DNA of 64,000 nt from UBA6623 sp965226435 (GTDB lineage Bacteria; Acidobacteriota; Terriglobia; Bryobacterales; UBA6623), in assembly GCA_965226435.1 (NCBI GenBank), contig CBDDCY010000009.1:248001-312000 (forward strand), in the 5' to 3' direction. A program made the position numbers and the translations under genes. Under the pieces are notes generated by a model, which saw only the letters and a list, made by a program, of their open reading frames with translations, was not told the DNA's origin and ran no database searches. Below are positions 55,083 through 63,959 of the stretch, piece by piece (the first letter of the stretch is position 1; each line of letters begins with the position of its first letter).

Positions 55083-57200
55083 ATGCCATTCTCTCCATTA
55101 AGCCAACTCGTGAGCTCCCCCATGCCGAAGGGAGGGGCGCTGCTGTGCATTCTGCTTTCGGGATGCGGGGTCGACGCCAACTTGAGTCCGCCGGAAACGC
55201 CGCGCATTCAGCATGCGGAGGTGATGCACGGATTCCCCATGTCGGATCCTTACCACTGGCTGGAGGATATGGAAAGCCCTCAAACGAGGAGTTGGCTTGC
55301 CGCGGAAAATGCATACAGCAGCAGTCACTTTGAGCGGCTCGGGGGGCGCGAACTCGTGCGACAACGCTTACGAGAACTGATGCGGATCGATCAGACGAAT
55401 GCGCCCTATGAAAGAGGCGGGCGATACTTTTTCTCCAAGCGGCGGGCTAAAGAGGATCTTTGGTCGGTGTACTACCGCGAAGGAATCGATTCCGAGGACA
55501 AACTTCTCATCGACCCCTCCGCGCTCAGCGACGACAAGACGGTTTCGGTACACCTGTTCGGCGTTTCTCACGACGGCGAACTGGCGGCTTACGGCGTCCG
55601 CGGCTCCGGTCAGGACGAGGTTCGGATTCGCATTTTGGATGTCAATAGCGGGAAAGAAATAGCCGAAAGCTTACCCAAAGGCCTCTACGGGAGTGTGTCG
55701 TTCACCGAGGACAAGAGAGCGTTTTTCTACTCCCTGCGCGACCGAGAGGCCGGGGCGCGAATCTACAGACACGAAATCGGGACGGATTCGTCCAAGGATC
55801 GCGTGGTCTTCGGAGAGGGCTACGGCCCCGACGTCTTCCTTTCCGCTTCAGTCGCGGACCAGGGGGACTACCTGCTGATCACCGCTCAGCATGGTTGGGC
55901 ACGCAACGAGATCTGGATACAGAAGCTGCCGGGCAACCAACCGCCGCGCGCCATTGTACGAGATGTCGAGGCCTTGTTTCGACCCGTCTGGGCCAGCCCG
56001 CGCCAACTGGCGGTGCAGACGGGCTGGGAAGCGCCTAATCGGCGCATTCTGATGATCGATGTGGAGAAACCATCGCGGGATGAATGGCGAGAAGTCGTCC
56101 CCGAGGGCGAGGACGCGATCCAGTCGTTCTCCGTGATCGCCGGCAAGTTATTCGTCAACTATCTGCACAACGTCGCGGCGAAGATCCGCGTCTTCACGCT
56201 CGAAGGCAAGCCTGAAGACGAAGTGAAACTTCCCGAGAATTCCTCGGGATGGATTTCGGGACGCTGGAATAGCGACGAAGCGTTTATGGGTTATTCGTCG
56301 TTCAGCAACCCGGGCAAGACTTATCGCTACGACGCGACGACGCGGGAACGACAAGAGTGGTTTGCACCGCGGGCGCCCGTCGACGCAGCCGACTTCGAGA
56401 CGAAACAGGTGTGGTACGCATCGAAGGACGGAACCCGAGTGCCGATGTTTCTCGTTCACAAGAAGGGTTTCAAACCGGATGGCAACGCCCCGGTCTTGTT
56501 AACCGGCTACGGTGGGTTCAACGTCAGCATGACGCCGGGGTTCCGACCCATCGCGGTGCTTTGGGCCGAAATGGGTGGCGTTTTCGCCCTGCCCAACCTT
56601 CGAGGGGGTGGAGAGTTCGGGGACGCCTGGCATCGCGGGGGAATGCTTGCGAACAAACAGAACGTGTTTGACGATTTCATCGCCGCCGCGGAGTGGTTGG
56701 TCGACAACGAGTACACACGCCCCGAACGTCTCGCAATTCGCGGAGTGAGCAACGGGGGCTTGCTGATGGGCGCGGCGTTGACGCAGCGTCCGGATCTATT
56801 CCGAGCTGTCGTGTGTGCCTATCCGGACCTCGATATGGTGCGTTACTGGCGGTATAAGGAGAATAATAATCCCCCGGCGTTGCTCGAGTACGGCGATGGT
56901 TCGAAGCCGGAGCACTTCGAGTTTCTGCGTGCGTACTCGCCGTACGAACGAGTCGAGGAGGGCGTGGAGTACCCGGCCGTGCTGCTGACGACCGGGGAAG
57001 GCGACACACGTGTTCCACCACAGCAGGCTCTGAAGATGACGGCGAAACTTCGTTGGGCGACGCGATCGGGTCAGCCGATCCTTCTGCGTTTTGATGCTAA
57101 GGGCGGCCATGCCGGCGGGCGACCGTTCTCGGCCGTGGTGGACGACAGCGCGACGGAGCAAGCCTTTCTGTTGAGTCGAGTAGGGGTCGACTTGCAATGA
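55083..57200 (+). CDS. Prolyl oligopeptidase family (S9A) lipoprotein
   Basis: A 705-residue serine peptidase cleaving short peptides after proline. ATG 55083 (or 55122) precedes a lipoprotein signal with LLSGC; a GTG at 55005 would add a charged extension. Start of the propeller: HGFPMSDPYHWLEDMES. The seven-bladed propeller spans about 50-420. The hydrolase domain has GVSNGG (catalytic Ser near 560), GEGDTRVPP (Asp) and AKGGHAGG (His near 675). The protein would be tethered in the periplasm. It is divergent from the sodium symporter, perhaps feeding it with amino acids. Confidence 0.92.
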   Translation: MPFSPLSQLVSSPMPKGGALLCILLSGCGVDANLSPPETPRIQHAEVMHGFPMSDPYHWLEDMESPQTRSWLAAENAYSSSHFERLGGRELVRQRLRELMRIDQTNAPYERGGRYFFSKRRAKEDLWSVYYREGIDSEDKLLIDPSALSDDKTVSVHLFGVSHDGELAAYGVRGSGQDEVRIRILDVNSGKEIAESLPKGLYGSVSFTEDKRAFFYSLRDREAGARIYRHEIGTDSSKDRVVFGEGYGPDVFLSASVADQGDYLLITAQHGWARNEIWIQKLPGNQPPRAIVRDVEALFRPVWASPRQLAVQTGWEAPNRRILMIDVEKPSRDEWREVVPEGEDAIQSFSVIAGKLFVNYLHNVAAKIRVFTLEGKPEDEVKLPENSSGWISGRWNSDEAFMGYSSFSNPGKTYRYDATTRERQEWFAPRAPVDAADFETKQVWYASKDGTRVPMFLVHKKGFKPDGNAPVLLTGYGGFNVSMTPGFRPIAVLWAEMGGVFALPNLRGGGEFGDAWHRGGMLANKQNVFDDFIAAAEWLVDNEYTRPERLAIRGVSNGGLLMGAALTQRPDLFRAVVCAYPDLDMVRYWRYKENNNPPALLEYGDGSKPEHFEFLRAYSPYERVEEGVEYPAVLLTTGEGDTRVPPQQALKMTAKLRWATRSGQPILLRFDAKGGHAGGRPFSAVVDDSATEQAFLLSRVGVDLQ

Positions 57201-57224
57201 CGCGGTTGTGGGCGGCCGACTCTT

Positions 57225-58469
57225 CTACGAGAAAATGCCAAGCGCGGCGAAATCGCCTTTCAGGATGGCCGCCGTGTTCTGGTGCCCCATCCACTCGGCG
57301 ATCATCGTGGCGTAGACGCGGCGAAAGTCGGTAGTCATCTTGAGGTTGCCGTCGTCGAGGTCGGTCAGGCTGGGCGTCTTGCCGTAGAAGCCGCCTTGCA
57401 CGCCTTTGCCGACGACGAACATTGGGCCCGCCGTACCGTGGTCGGTTCCACGGCCGGCGTTCTCTTCGACGCGGCGGCCGAACTCAGTGAACATCATCAC
57501 CGCTATGTCGTTGCCGCGACCGATGCGATCGAGGTCCGCCATGAAACCATTGACGGCGTCGGCGGTGTACATTAGCAGCCTGGCGTGAAGGTCGGCTTGA
57601 TGCACGTGAGTGTCAAAGGCGTTGCCGCGGTAGCCGACGTAGTAGATGCGCGTGGGCAGATCGGCGGCGATCAGCGCCGCCACCTTGCGAAGGTCGGTAG
57701 CGAGTCCGACGCCAATGCCGTAGTCGACGGGCGTGTTGTAAGAAGCCCAGGCGTCACGCACGAGCGCGCCGCTTTGGGCCGCGTTGTTGGCCGTGGAGCG
57801 AAGGAAGTCGAGGGCGGGGTTCGCGGTCTCGCGTTCGCGGCTGAAACCCCGCAATGCAGCTCTTTCCGCCTTGGTCCCCTCACGGCGAAGGCGCGATGGA
57901 TTGTCGAAGACGAGCGGCGAATGGGTCTCGCCGCGCACCGCGAGTGATTGCGAGCTGCCGATGTTGATGATCGCGTTGGGCGTACCTTTGCGCGTATGGT
58001 TATCGGCGAAGCGACCGACCCAGCCGAGCTTTTCTCCGCCATTCGGTACGCCGGTGTGCCAAAAGCCCATCGAGGAAAAGTGCGAGAGGCTGGGGTTGGG
58101 ATAACCACAACCCTCGACGACCGCCATGTGGCCGTCTTTGTAGAGACGTTCGAATCCCACCAGAGAGGGATGGAAGCCCGCCTCGCCGGTGACTTCGATC
58201 GCCTCGCTCTTGGGGATTCCTAGAACCGGACGAACTCGGTAATACTCGTCGTCGCGATAGGGCACGACCGTATTCAGCCCGTCGTTGCCTCCCGACAGCT
58301 CGACCACGACGAGAATGCGCTCGCCACGATTCTGCCGGCCCTCGGCCGCGAGCGCTTGCGAGGTACGGGCGAGCACGAGCGGCAAACCGGCGGTCACGCC
58401 GATTCCATAAAGGCTCTCTCGTAGGAACTCGCGGCGTGAGCGGCCGCGGACGAGTGGATCGTGCTTCAT
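57225..58469 (-). CDS. DUF1501 protein, Tat-exported
   Basis: A 414-residue DUF1501 protein. Start ATG 58469 gives GRSRREFLRESLYG, a twin-arginine leader; the ATG is only 4 nt after the stop of the DUF1800 gene, implying translational coupling. VVVELSGGNDGLNTVVPYRDDEYYRVRP near 55-82 and a C-terminal MMFTEFGRRVEENAGRGTDHGTAGPMFVVG block mark the family. It is a different subgroup from 35766-37211, which pairs with DUF1553 instead. Function unknown. Confidence 0.92.
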   Translation of the reverse strand: MKHDPLVRGRSRREFLRESLYGIGVTAGLPLVLARTSQALAAEGRQNRGERILVVVELSGGNDGLNTVVPYRDDEYYRVRPVLGIPKSEAIEVTGEAGFHPSLVGFERLYKDGHMAVVEGCGYPNPSLSHFSSMGFWHTGVPNGGEKLGWVGRFADNHTRKGTPNAIINIGSSQSLAVRGETHSPLVFDNPSRLRREGTKAERAALRGFSRERETANPALDFLRSTANNAAQSGALVRDAWASYNTPVDYGIGVGLATDLRKVAALIAADLPTRIYYVGYRGNAFDTHVHQADLHARLLMYTADAVNGFMADLDRIGRGNDIAVMMFTEFGRRVEENAGRGTDHGTAGPMFVVGKGVQGGFYGKTPSLTDLDDGNLKMTTDFRRVYATMIAEWMGHQNTAAILKGDFAALGIFS

Positions 58470-58473
58470 GTCG

Positions 58474-60345
58474 TCACCCCAGTTGATATTCGGGAGAGCT
58501 GAGAACGAGGTAAAGAACGCTTCGTAGGGCATCCTCTAACTCGTCGGAGGGGCCTGCGAGGGTCGCTGACCCGAGCCGCTCCTCGAGAAACGTAATGAGC
58601 GCTTGCCGATCCTCAACGTCGAGCGGCGCCCGCAAGAATCGCAACAGCAGGTTGTCCACCGCCGCGGCCACCGTCTTCGCTCCCGTCGAGAGGACCATGG
58701 ATGAAAGATCGATATCGGCTGAATGACGAGGCACCAGCTTGATCCGATTGAAGGCCAACACATAGCCGCGATAGCCGCCGTAGCGTGTGTTGTAGTCTTC
58801 GTCGGCATCCGCCATCATGTTGACGGCCGAGTCTCCGGCGCGAGTGGCGTTGGTGATGTTCATGCCCTGGGCGAGGCGATCGGCCACCTTCTGATAAATT
58901 CCCGGCATCCGACGATCCGGATGCCCATAGTCGGCTAAAGCCGGCGGGAACAGGACGCCGCGCATGGCATTGCCGCGCTCGATCAATGTCGCGGGCGTGA
59001 TCCAGGTGCGTCCGCCCGACCACCCGGCGACGTTCGGCGGGTAGAACAACCGCTGCCCCAGCCGCCCCGTCAGATCGTTGAAGTCCGGTGCGGTCGGCGT
59101 CCTCGCGAGGCCCAGCTTGCGGTAAGTGGAAACAAACAGCTGCACCGGGCTCTTGATTTGCGAGGCGACCGACGGCGGGCTATGGAAATCTCGCGAGAGG
59201 AAGATGGTTTTCAGAAGCGGCTTCAGCTCGTAGCCCGCGTCCCGAAGAACCTTTCCCAGCGCCGTGCGCGTCGCATCGGAAATCCGCTCGCGCACGAAAA
59301 AACGATAGAGCTTGGCGGCCATGAACTCCGCCGTCGCCGGTTGCGCCAGGATGATGTCGACGATTTCGTCGCCGTCGAAGTCCCCCTCGCGGCCGAGAAA
59401 TTTCTTCGGGCCGGCGTCGTGCTGATCAGCGTCAAAGCGGAACCGGAGAACGTCGTTGGTCCACCCGGTGAAGGCGCGAGACGCCTCGCGGATGTCCTTT
59501 TCGGTGTAGTTGCCGATGCCCATAGTCAAAAGTTCGAGAAGCTCGCGCCCGAAGTTTTCGTTGGGGTGCTCTTTCACGTTTTTGCCGTTGTCGAGATACA
59601 CTAACATGGCCGGGTCGCGCATGATTCCCAGCAGCAGATCACGGAAGTTGCCGGTTGCTCGCGACCGCAGCATACGGTTCTGGGCGAGCAGCATGCGGTA
59701 GTCGCGCACTTTCACCTCGGAGGTCGCGAAGTGGCCGTGCCAGAAGAAGGTCATCTTCTCTTCAAGCGGCCGCGGCGTCTTCATCATTCGTTCGGCCCAC
59801 CACAACGCCAAACGTCGAGTTTCGAGAACATCGGCCCGTCGTCCGTAGAAGAACTTATCCACGACCGGCTGAATTCGACGGGAAGAGCCTTCGGGCAGCA
59901 CCTGGACGCCCATCGCTGAGTTTTTTTCGCGGGCGATGCGAACGGCCTCGGCGCGGCTCGGAGGAAACGGATCCATGCCGAGGTCCCACATGCCCGATTC
60001 GTCGAAGTCGGCGAGGGCGGAAGGATCAATCGACTCGTAATCGACGAGCCGCTTTACAGCTTCGCTTGGAGACATCGCGGCGAGCCGCCGAATTTCGTCG
60101 GGTGTGGCTCCGAAGCCGGAGCGTTCGATCAGGTGCGCCGCTCGTTCGTAATTCCAATCGGCCGCGCCGATCGGGCGCGGATCGTCGACCCACTCAGCGG
60201 ATGATGCGCTGTCCGCGCCGGCAACAGTCGACACGGAGAGGATCAAGGCAAGCCAGATAACCAGTGCCGGTCGACGAGAGGCGCCGGCCGCGCCCGTGCC
60301 GAGCTTTTCGGTGATCTTGAAACGGGAGATGGTGGAACAAACCAT
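58474..60345 (-). CDS. DUF1800 protein, exported
   Basis: A 623-residue protein with an N-terminal hydrophobic export segment (VIWLALILSVSTVAGADS). DUF1800 features: HLIERSGFGATPDEIRRLA near 72, FFWHGHFATSEVKVRD near 205, ENFGRELLELLTMGIGNY near 265, FTGWTND and an LFYPPNVAGWSGGRTWITPATL block near 450. It ends SSPEYQLG, typical of the family. DUF1800 and DUF1501 genes are regularly adjacent and may act together on an extracellular polymer, but the chemistry is unknown. Confidence 0.93.
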   Translation of the reverse strand: MVCSTISRFKITEKLGTGAAGASRRPALVIWLALILSVSTVAGADSASSAEWVDDPRPIGAADWNYERAAHLIERSGFGATPDEIRRLAAMSPSEAVKRLVDYESIDPSALADFDESGMWDLGMDPFPPSRAEAVRIAREKNSAMGVQVLPEGSSRRIQPVVDKFFYGRRADVLETRRLALWWAERMMKTPRPLEEKMTFFWHGHFATSEVKVRDYRMLLAQNRMLRSRATGNFRDLLLGIMRDPAMLVYLDNGKNVKEHPNENFGRELLELLTMGIGNYTEKDIREASRAFTGWTNDVLRFRFDADQHDAGPKKFLGREGDFDGDEIVDIILAQPATAEFMAAKLYRFFVRERISDATRTALGKVLRDAGYELKPLLKTIFLSRDFHSPPSVASQIKSPVQLFVSTYRKLGLARTPTAPDFNDLTGRLGQRLFYPPNVAGWSGGRTWITPATLIERGNAMRGVLFPPALADYGHPDRRMPGIYQKVADRLAQGMNITNATRAGDSAVNMMADADEDYNTRYGGYRGYVLAFNRIKLVPRHSADIDLSSMVLSTGAKTVAAAVDNLLLRFLRAPLDVEDRQALITFLEERLGSATLAGPSDELEDALRSVLYLVLSSPEYQLG

Positions 60346-60461
60346 GCGGCACCTGAGTGGGATGGAACGGCCAGTCCAATTCTATCCCGAAAAACATCCC
60401 GCCGTTGCCGGTGCGTCGGGGTGATGCCCAAATCTTCCCCGGGGCGTCTCGCGACACGGCG

Positions 60462-61556
60462 TCAGGAGCCGAGACTCGATTTCAACTCGGCGATGATCCG
60501 GTCGGTCATCTCGGTGGTTTTAAGTTGCCCGCCGAGATCGGGTGTCCGCGCCTCGGGGTCGGCCAACGTTTTCGACACGGCCTCTTCAATCGCCGCGGCC
60601 CCCCGTTGCGTCTCGGGATGATCGAACCAGTCGAGCATCATCGCTACCGACAAAATCGCCGCTACCGGGTTGGCGATGCCCTGTCCCGCGATATCCGGCG
60701 CCGAACCGTGGGCCGGTTGAAACATCCCGTGCTTGTCGCCCACGTCGGCCGAAGGGGCCAACCCCATGCCGCCGACCAATCCCGCTGTCAGGTCCGACAG
60801 AATGTCCCCGAAAAGGTTTTCCGTCACCAGAACGTCGAAATCTTTCGGACGCCGCACCAAGAACAACGCCGCCGCATCCACATAAACGCGCTCGGTCTCC
60901 ACATCGCCAAACTCCTCGGCAACCCCGTCAAAGATCCGCCTGAAATAGGCCATCGATGGCAAAACGTTTGACTTGTCGATCAGGGTGACTTTCGCGGGTC
61001 GCTTCCGCGCTCCCGTCTCGGCGCGTCGCCGCGCCTCGCGAAACGCCGCTCGAAACAGACGCTCCGATCCTGCCCGCGAAATGCGCATTTCATCGAGCAC
61101 CTCATCCGCGTCTGGAGAAAAGCCGTTCTTGCGACTCCAGAAAAGCCCTTCGGTGTTTTCGCGAACTATCAACATGTCCAACCCACCCGGCTTGTAACCT
61201 CGAAGCGGGGTTAGATTCTGGTGGTAGCGCTTGACGGGTCGGAGGCCGCAATAGAGGTCGAGTCGTTCGCGCAAGTCGAGTTGCGGCGCGATCTCGGTGC
61301 CGCCGGGTCCGCGTACGCTCGGCAGTCCCATTGCTCCCAACAGAACCACGTCGCAGGCTTTCACTGCTTCGAACGTCTCTTCGGGGAAGGGGTCTCCCGA
61401 GCGAAGGAATTCGGCGGCACCGGCGGAAAATTCGTGGGTCTCGAAGGAGACTTCCTTGAGGCGCGGGCTCGCCGCGTCGAGCACGCGCAAGGACTCCCCG
61501 ATCACTTCAGGCCCGATGCCGTCACCCGACAGCACGCCAATCCGAAACTTTGGCAT
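60462..61556 (-). CDS. Isopropylmalate/isocitrate dehydrogenase family enzyme
   Basis: A 364-residue NAD(P)-dependent beta-decarboxylating dehydrogenase. IGVLSGDGIGPEVI is the N-terminal strand. Substrate arginines lie in LDLRERLDLYCGLRPVK (about 95-111); RENTEGLFW is closer to isocitrate- or tartrate-dehydrogenase-like members than to true LeuB. NLFGDILSDLTAGLVGGMGLAPSA near 240-263 is the metal and family signature, and HGSAPDIAGQGIANPVA binds the cofactor. A second ATG lies at 61565. 3-Isopropylmalate, isocitrate, homoisocitrate or D-malate are all possible substrates; no leuCD is nearby. Confidence 0.85.
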   Translation of the reverse strand: MPKFRIGVLSGDGIGPEVIGESLRVLDAASPRLKEVSFETHEFSAGAAEFLRSGDPFPEETFEAVKACDVVLLGAMGLPSVRGPGGTEIAPQLDLRERLDLYCGLRPVKRYHQNLTPLRGYKPGGLDMLIVRENTEGLFWSRKNGFSPDADEVLDEMRISRAGSERLFRAAFREARRRAETGARKRPAKVTLIDKSNVLPSMAYFRRIFDGVAEEFGDVETERVYVDAAALFLVRRPKDFDVLVTENLFGDILSDLTAGLVGGMGLAPSADVGDKHGMFQPAHGSAPDIAGQGIANPVAAILSVAMMLDWFDHPETQRGAAAIEEAVSKTLADPEARTPDLGGQLKTTEMTDRIIAELKSSLGS

Positions 61557-61693
61557 GTTGCCCATCGTATCGATGCTCGCCTGTTAGATTGCGCGCCGGG
61601 GTTGGGACACTTCGCTGTCACCGGTTGGAGGCCGGTCACAACTGGGGGCGGGCGGCCCGCGGGTGCGCCTTGTTCTTCCGTTGCTGTCTTGAT

Positions 61694-62197
61694 ATGGTGG
61701 TCCGCGTGGCGTACATCGACTGGCTGACTGAGTCACTACGCAAGAAACTCGCCGAGCAAGCGGTCGGAGAAGCGGTCGCGCTGCGCGGCTATTTTCAAAT
61801 CGCCGACGATCACGGTCTGCTGATCCCCACGTTGGCGGCCCTAGTGGTGATGGCGGAAATCTGGTTCGGCAGCCGGGGGCCGAATGTCTATGCCCAAGGC
61901 GGCATCGAGCAGGGATCGATAAGCGTGCTGGCGACCTTTCCCAACGGCAGGACGGCGGTTCTGAGTTCGGACCTCGTGCGCGGTTCCGCCGGCGACGCCG
62001 AGGGGCCTTCGGTCACCGTGCTGCTCATAGGGAATCACGGCACGATGCAGTTCAACGACCGCCCGGGAAGCGACGGGCTTGCCGTCGACCTGAGCGTTTC
62101 GAACAACGCCGACCAAGAGCGCATCATGGCCATGATTGAAGACTCTTTGCGAAGCGGAGGCCCCGCGCCCCACTCCCAAGGAGGCGGTCGTGGCTAG
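61694..62197 (+). CDS. Small unknown protein overlapping the oxidoreductase gene
   Basis: A 167-residue protein. ATG 61694 or GTG 61706 may be used. It has one hydrophobic segment (LLIPTLAALVVMAEIWFGS, near 45) and otherwise a soluble part with short strands (GSISVLATFPNGRTAVLSSDLV, VTVLLIGNHGTMQFND). A Ser/Gly-rich tail overlaps the next gene by 8 bp, and the ribosome site of that gene (AAGGAGG) lies inside this one, so the two are translationally coupled. I do not recognise the family. Confidence 0.6.
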   Translation: MVVRVAYIDWLTESLRKKLAEQAVGEAVALRGYFQIADDHGLLIPTLAALVVMAEIWFGSRGPNVYAQGGIEQGSISVLATFPNGRTAVLSSDLVRGSAGDAEGPSVTVLLIGNHGTMQFNDRPGSDGLAVDLSVSNNADQERIMAMIEDSLRSGGPAPHSQGGGRG

Positions 62198-63335
62198 AGC
62201 CCCCTTCGGCGTCCTGCTCGTCACCGGCGGGATGACCCACCAAGAAGGTTATGGAAAAGGCTTCCTCGCCGACCCGCGCTGCCGCGTCGTGGGGTTGACC
62301 GACGAGGCCGATGTCGATGAACGCCGCGCCCGCCTCAACCGCGAGCTTGCCGCCGAGTTGGGCGTCCCGCTGTTGCCCGATCTCGACGCCGCTCTTGAAC
62401 GAGACGACGTCGACGCCGTTTCGGTCTGCTCGGAGTTCGAGCGCCGTGCGAGGGTTTCGGAAAAATGTGTCGGGGCCGGCAAGCACCTTTACGTCGACAA
62501 ACCCATGGCTACTACGGTCGACGACGCCCGCAGGCTGGTCGATGCCGTCGAAAAGGCAGGGGTTCGCAGCCAGATGTTTACGCAAGTCGGGCAGCCCTAC
62601 GCCCAGCGCGCTAAGCGAATCGTCGACTCGGGTCGGTTGGGAGACCTGCGCGCGATCCATTGCGACCTGCTCTTCGCCAAGGGCTATGCGAAGGGGGTCG
62701 AGCTGGGCAAACCCCGACGCGAGCACTACCCGCCGCGCGGTTTCACCTTCCCCGATTCAAAGCGCGAAGTTTGGACTACCGCCGTCTACTCCCTCACGTT
62801 GATGCGCTATTTGACCGGACGCAGGTTTCGTTCCGTCTACGCCACGACGGCGAACTATTTTTTTAAGGAACACCAGGGTCACGACATCGAGGACTTCGGC
62901 GCCCTGTCGCTCACTCTCGAGGGCGGCATCAGCGCAACCTTGATCGCAAGCCGCATCGGTTGGCGCTCTTATCGTTCGTTCGGACCGAATCTGACCAGGC
63001 TTTACGGCAGCGAAGGCAGCGTCCTGATCGATGGGCACGCCCCCCGCTGGGATATCGCGTCCGACCGTCCCGGGTGGGAACCCCCGTCACGCGACCCCCT
63101 TGATCCGATGGGCTTTTGGAGCAGTACGATGGCCCGCGCCCAAGCCGGCCCGAGAACGGACTGGGATATGCCGCAAATGATCCCCGCCCAGTCGGATCAG
63201 AGCCTCTTTCTCGATTGCTTGGAACAGGACAAGAAAGCGGCCGTAACCGCTGCCGACGCTGCCCAAGCGAGTGAAGTGATGTTGGCCGCCTACCGCTCGG
63301 CGGCGACCGGCAAGGTCGTGGAGCTGCCGACATAG
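62190..63335 (+). CDS. Gfo/Idh/MocA-family oxidoreductase
   Basis: A 381-residue NAD(P)-dependent dehydrogenase. GTG 62190 is the start because AAGGAGG lies 5 nt upstream; the open frame to 62136 is rejected. The Rossmann part includes DPRCRVVGLTDEADV and VDAVSVCSEFERRA, and HLYVDKPMATTVDDARRLVDA carries the conserved Lys of the EKP motif near 108. The C-terminal half is the usual beta-sheet domain. The first cofactor loop (LLVTGGMTHQEGYGKG) is atypical compared with GxGxxG. Substrate is probably a sugar or inositol, not determinable here. Confidence 0.85.
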   Translation: MARAPFGVLLVTGGMTHQEGYGKGFLADPRCRVVGLTDEADVDERRARLNRELAAELGVPLLPDLDAALERDDVDAVSVCSEFERRARVSEKCVGAGKHLYVDKPMATTVDDARRLVDAVEKAGVRSQMFTQVGQPYAQRAKRIVDSGRLGDLRAIHCDLLFAKGYAKGVELGKPRREHYPPRGFTFPDSKREVWTTAVYSLTLMRYLTGRRFRSVYATTANYFFKEHQGHDIEDFGALSLTLEGGISATLIASRIGWRSYRSFGPNLTRLYGSEGSVLIDGHAPRWDIASDRPGWEPPSRDPLDPMGFWSSTMARAQAGPRTDWDMPQMIPAQSDQSLFLDCLEQDKKAAVTAADAAQASEVMLAAYRSAATGKVVELPT

Positions 63336-63378
63336 CGTTGCAGCGAAAGGCATCTCCGATGTCGTCCGCCCGCTATCT

Positions 63379-63492
63379 AAGGGGCTGTAAAAAAATCGGG
63401 GACTGTCCCAAGCGCCGACCGAATAAACTCCATTGAATCAGTACGCGCATCCGGCGCGAAGTGGACAGTCCCCCATTTTTTTACAGCCCCTT
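63379..63492. repeat. Dispersed 114 bp hairpin repeat (copy 3)
   Basis: The outer 30 bp arms (AAGGGGCTGTAAAAAAAT, then CGGGGACTGTCC; and the complementary end) are inverted repeats with one mismatch, enclosing about 54 bp. Same family as 40209-40320 and the fragment at 1-33. MITE- or REP-like; no transposase inside. Confidence 0.8.
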
Positions 63493-63776
63493 AGCGATGG
63501 GTGCGGGACATGAATGTTGGGGAGCCGGCGTAGGCGCTCTCCCATATAGTCCCGGAATGTTCTGCTTGGTTCGGTTTGGCTAAGAACGGATTTTCGTCCA
63601 GGCTGTTGCTTCTATTGCTCGCATGGCTGGAGGGACGTCGCACATTATGTCGCGGACCCCGGCTCGGGTCACCGGGGAGCACTGGCGGACGGGTTTCACG
63701 GCACCCCCGCCCAGTATTCGGGAACCGCCCATAACCCGCTGTTGATAAGAGGGCTTCGGGCACAAGACTTCTTCGA
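63493..63776. other. Non-coding stretch before ffh promoter
   Basis: No protein gene, tRNA, or SRP/6S RNA consensus that I can recognise. Some short palindromes (CCCCGGCTCGGGTCACCGGGG-like near 63657) suggest structure, without a known family. Confidence 0.35.
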
Positions 63777-63806
63777 TTGACGCTTCTTTCGCGCGATCAC
63801 TACAAT
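63777..63806 (+). promoter_or_regulatory. Strong promoter upstream of ffh
   Basis: TTGACG (63777-63782), an 18 bp spacer and TACAAT (63801-63806). The start site near 63813 would leave a leader of about 147 nt before ffh, unlike the leaderless genes. Confidence 0.6.
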
Positions 63807-63959
63807 AGCTACAGGTGGGGCAGTCGGTTCCCCTATCCCTCGCTCCGACGTACCGCAACGAACTTTGATCGGCTCGGCCCGGCCTCGCGGTGACCCGGAT
63901 TTGGCAATCACGCGGGACGGGGAAATGCGGTTTTGCGGGAAGTCGGCGTCTAAGCAGCC

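Noticed and set aside
63493..63959. Possible SRP RNA or 6S RNA next to ffh
   Set aside because: I could not find the conserved SRP tetraloop region or a 6S-like central bubble on either strand.
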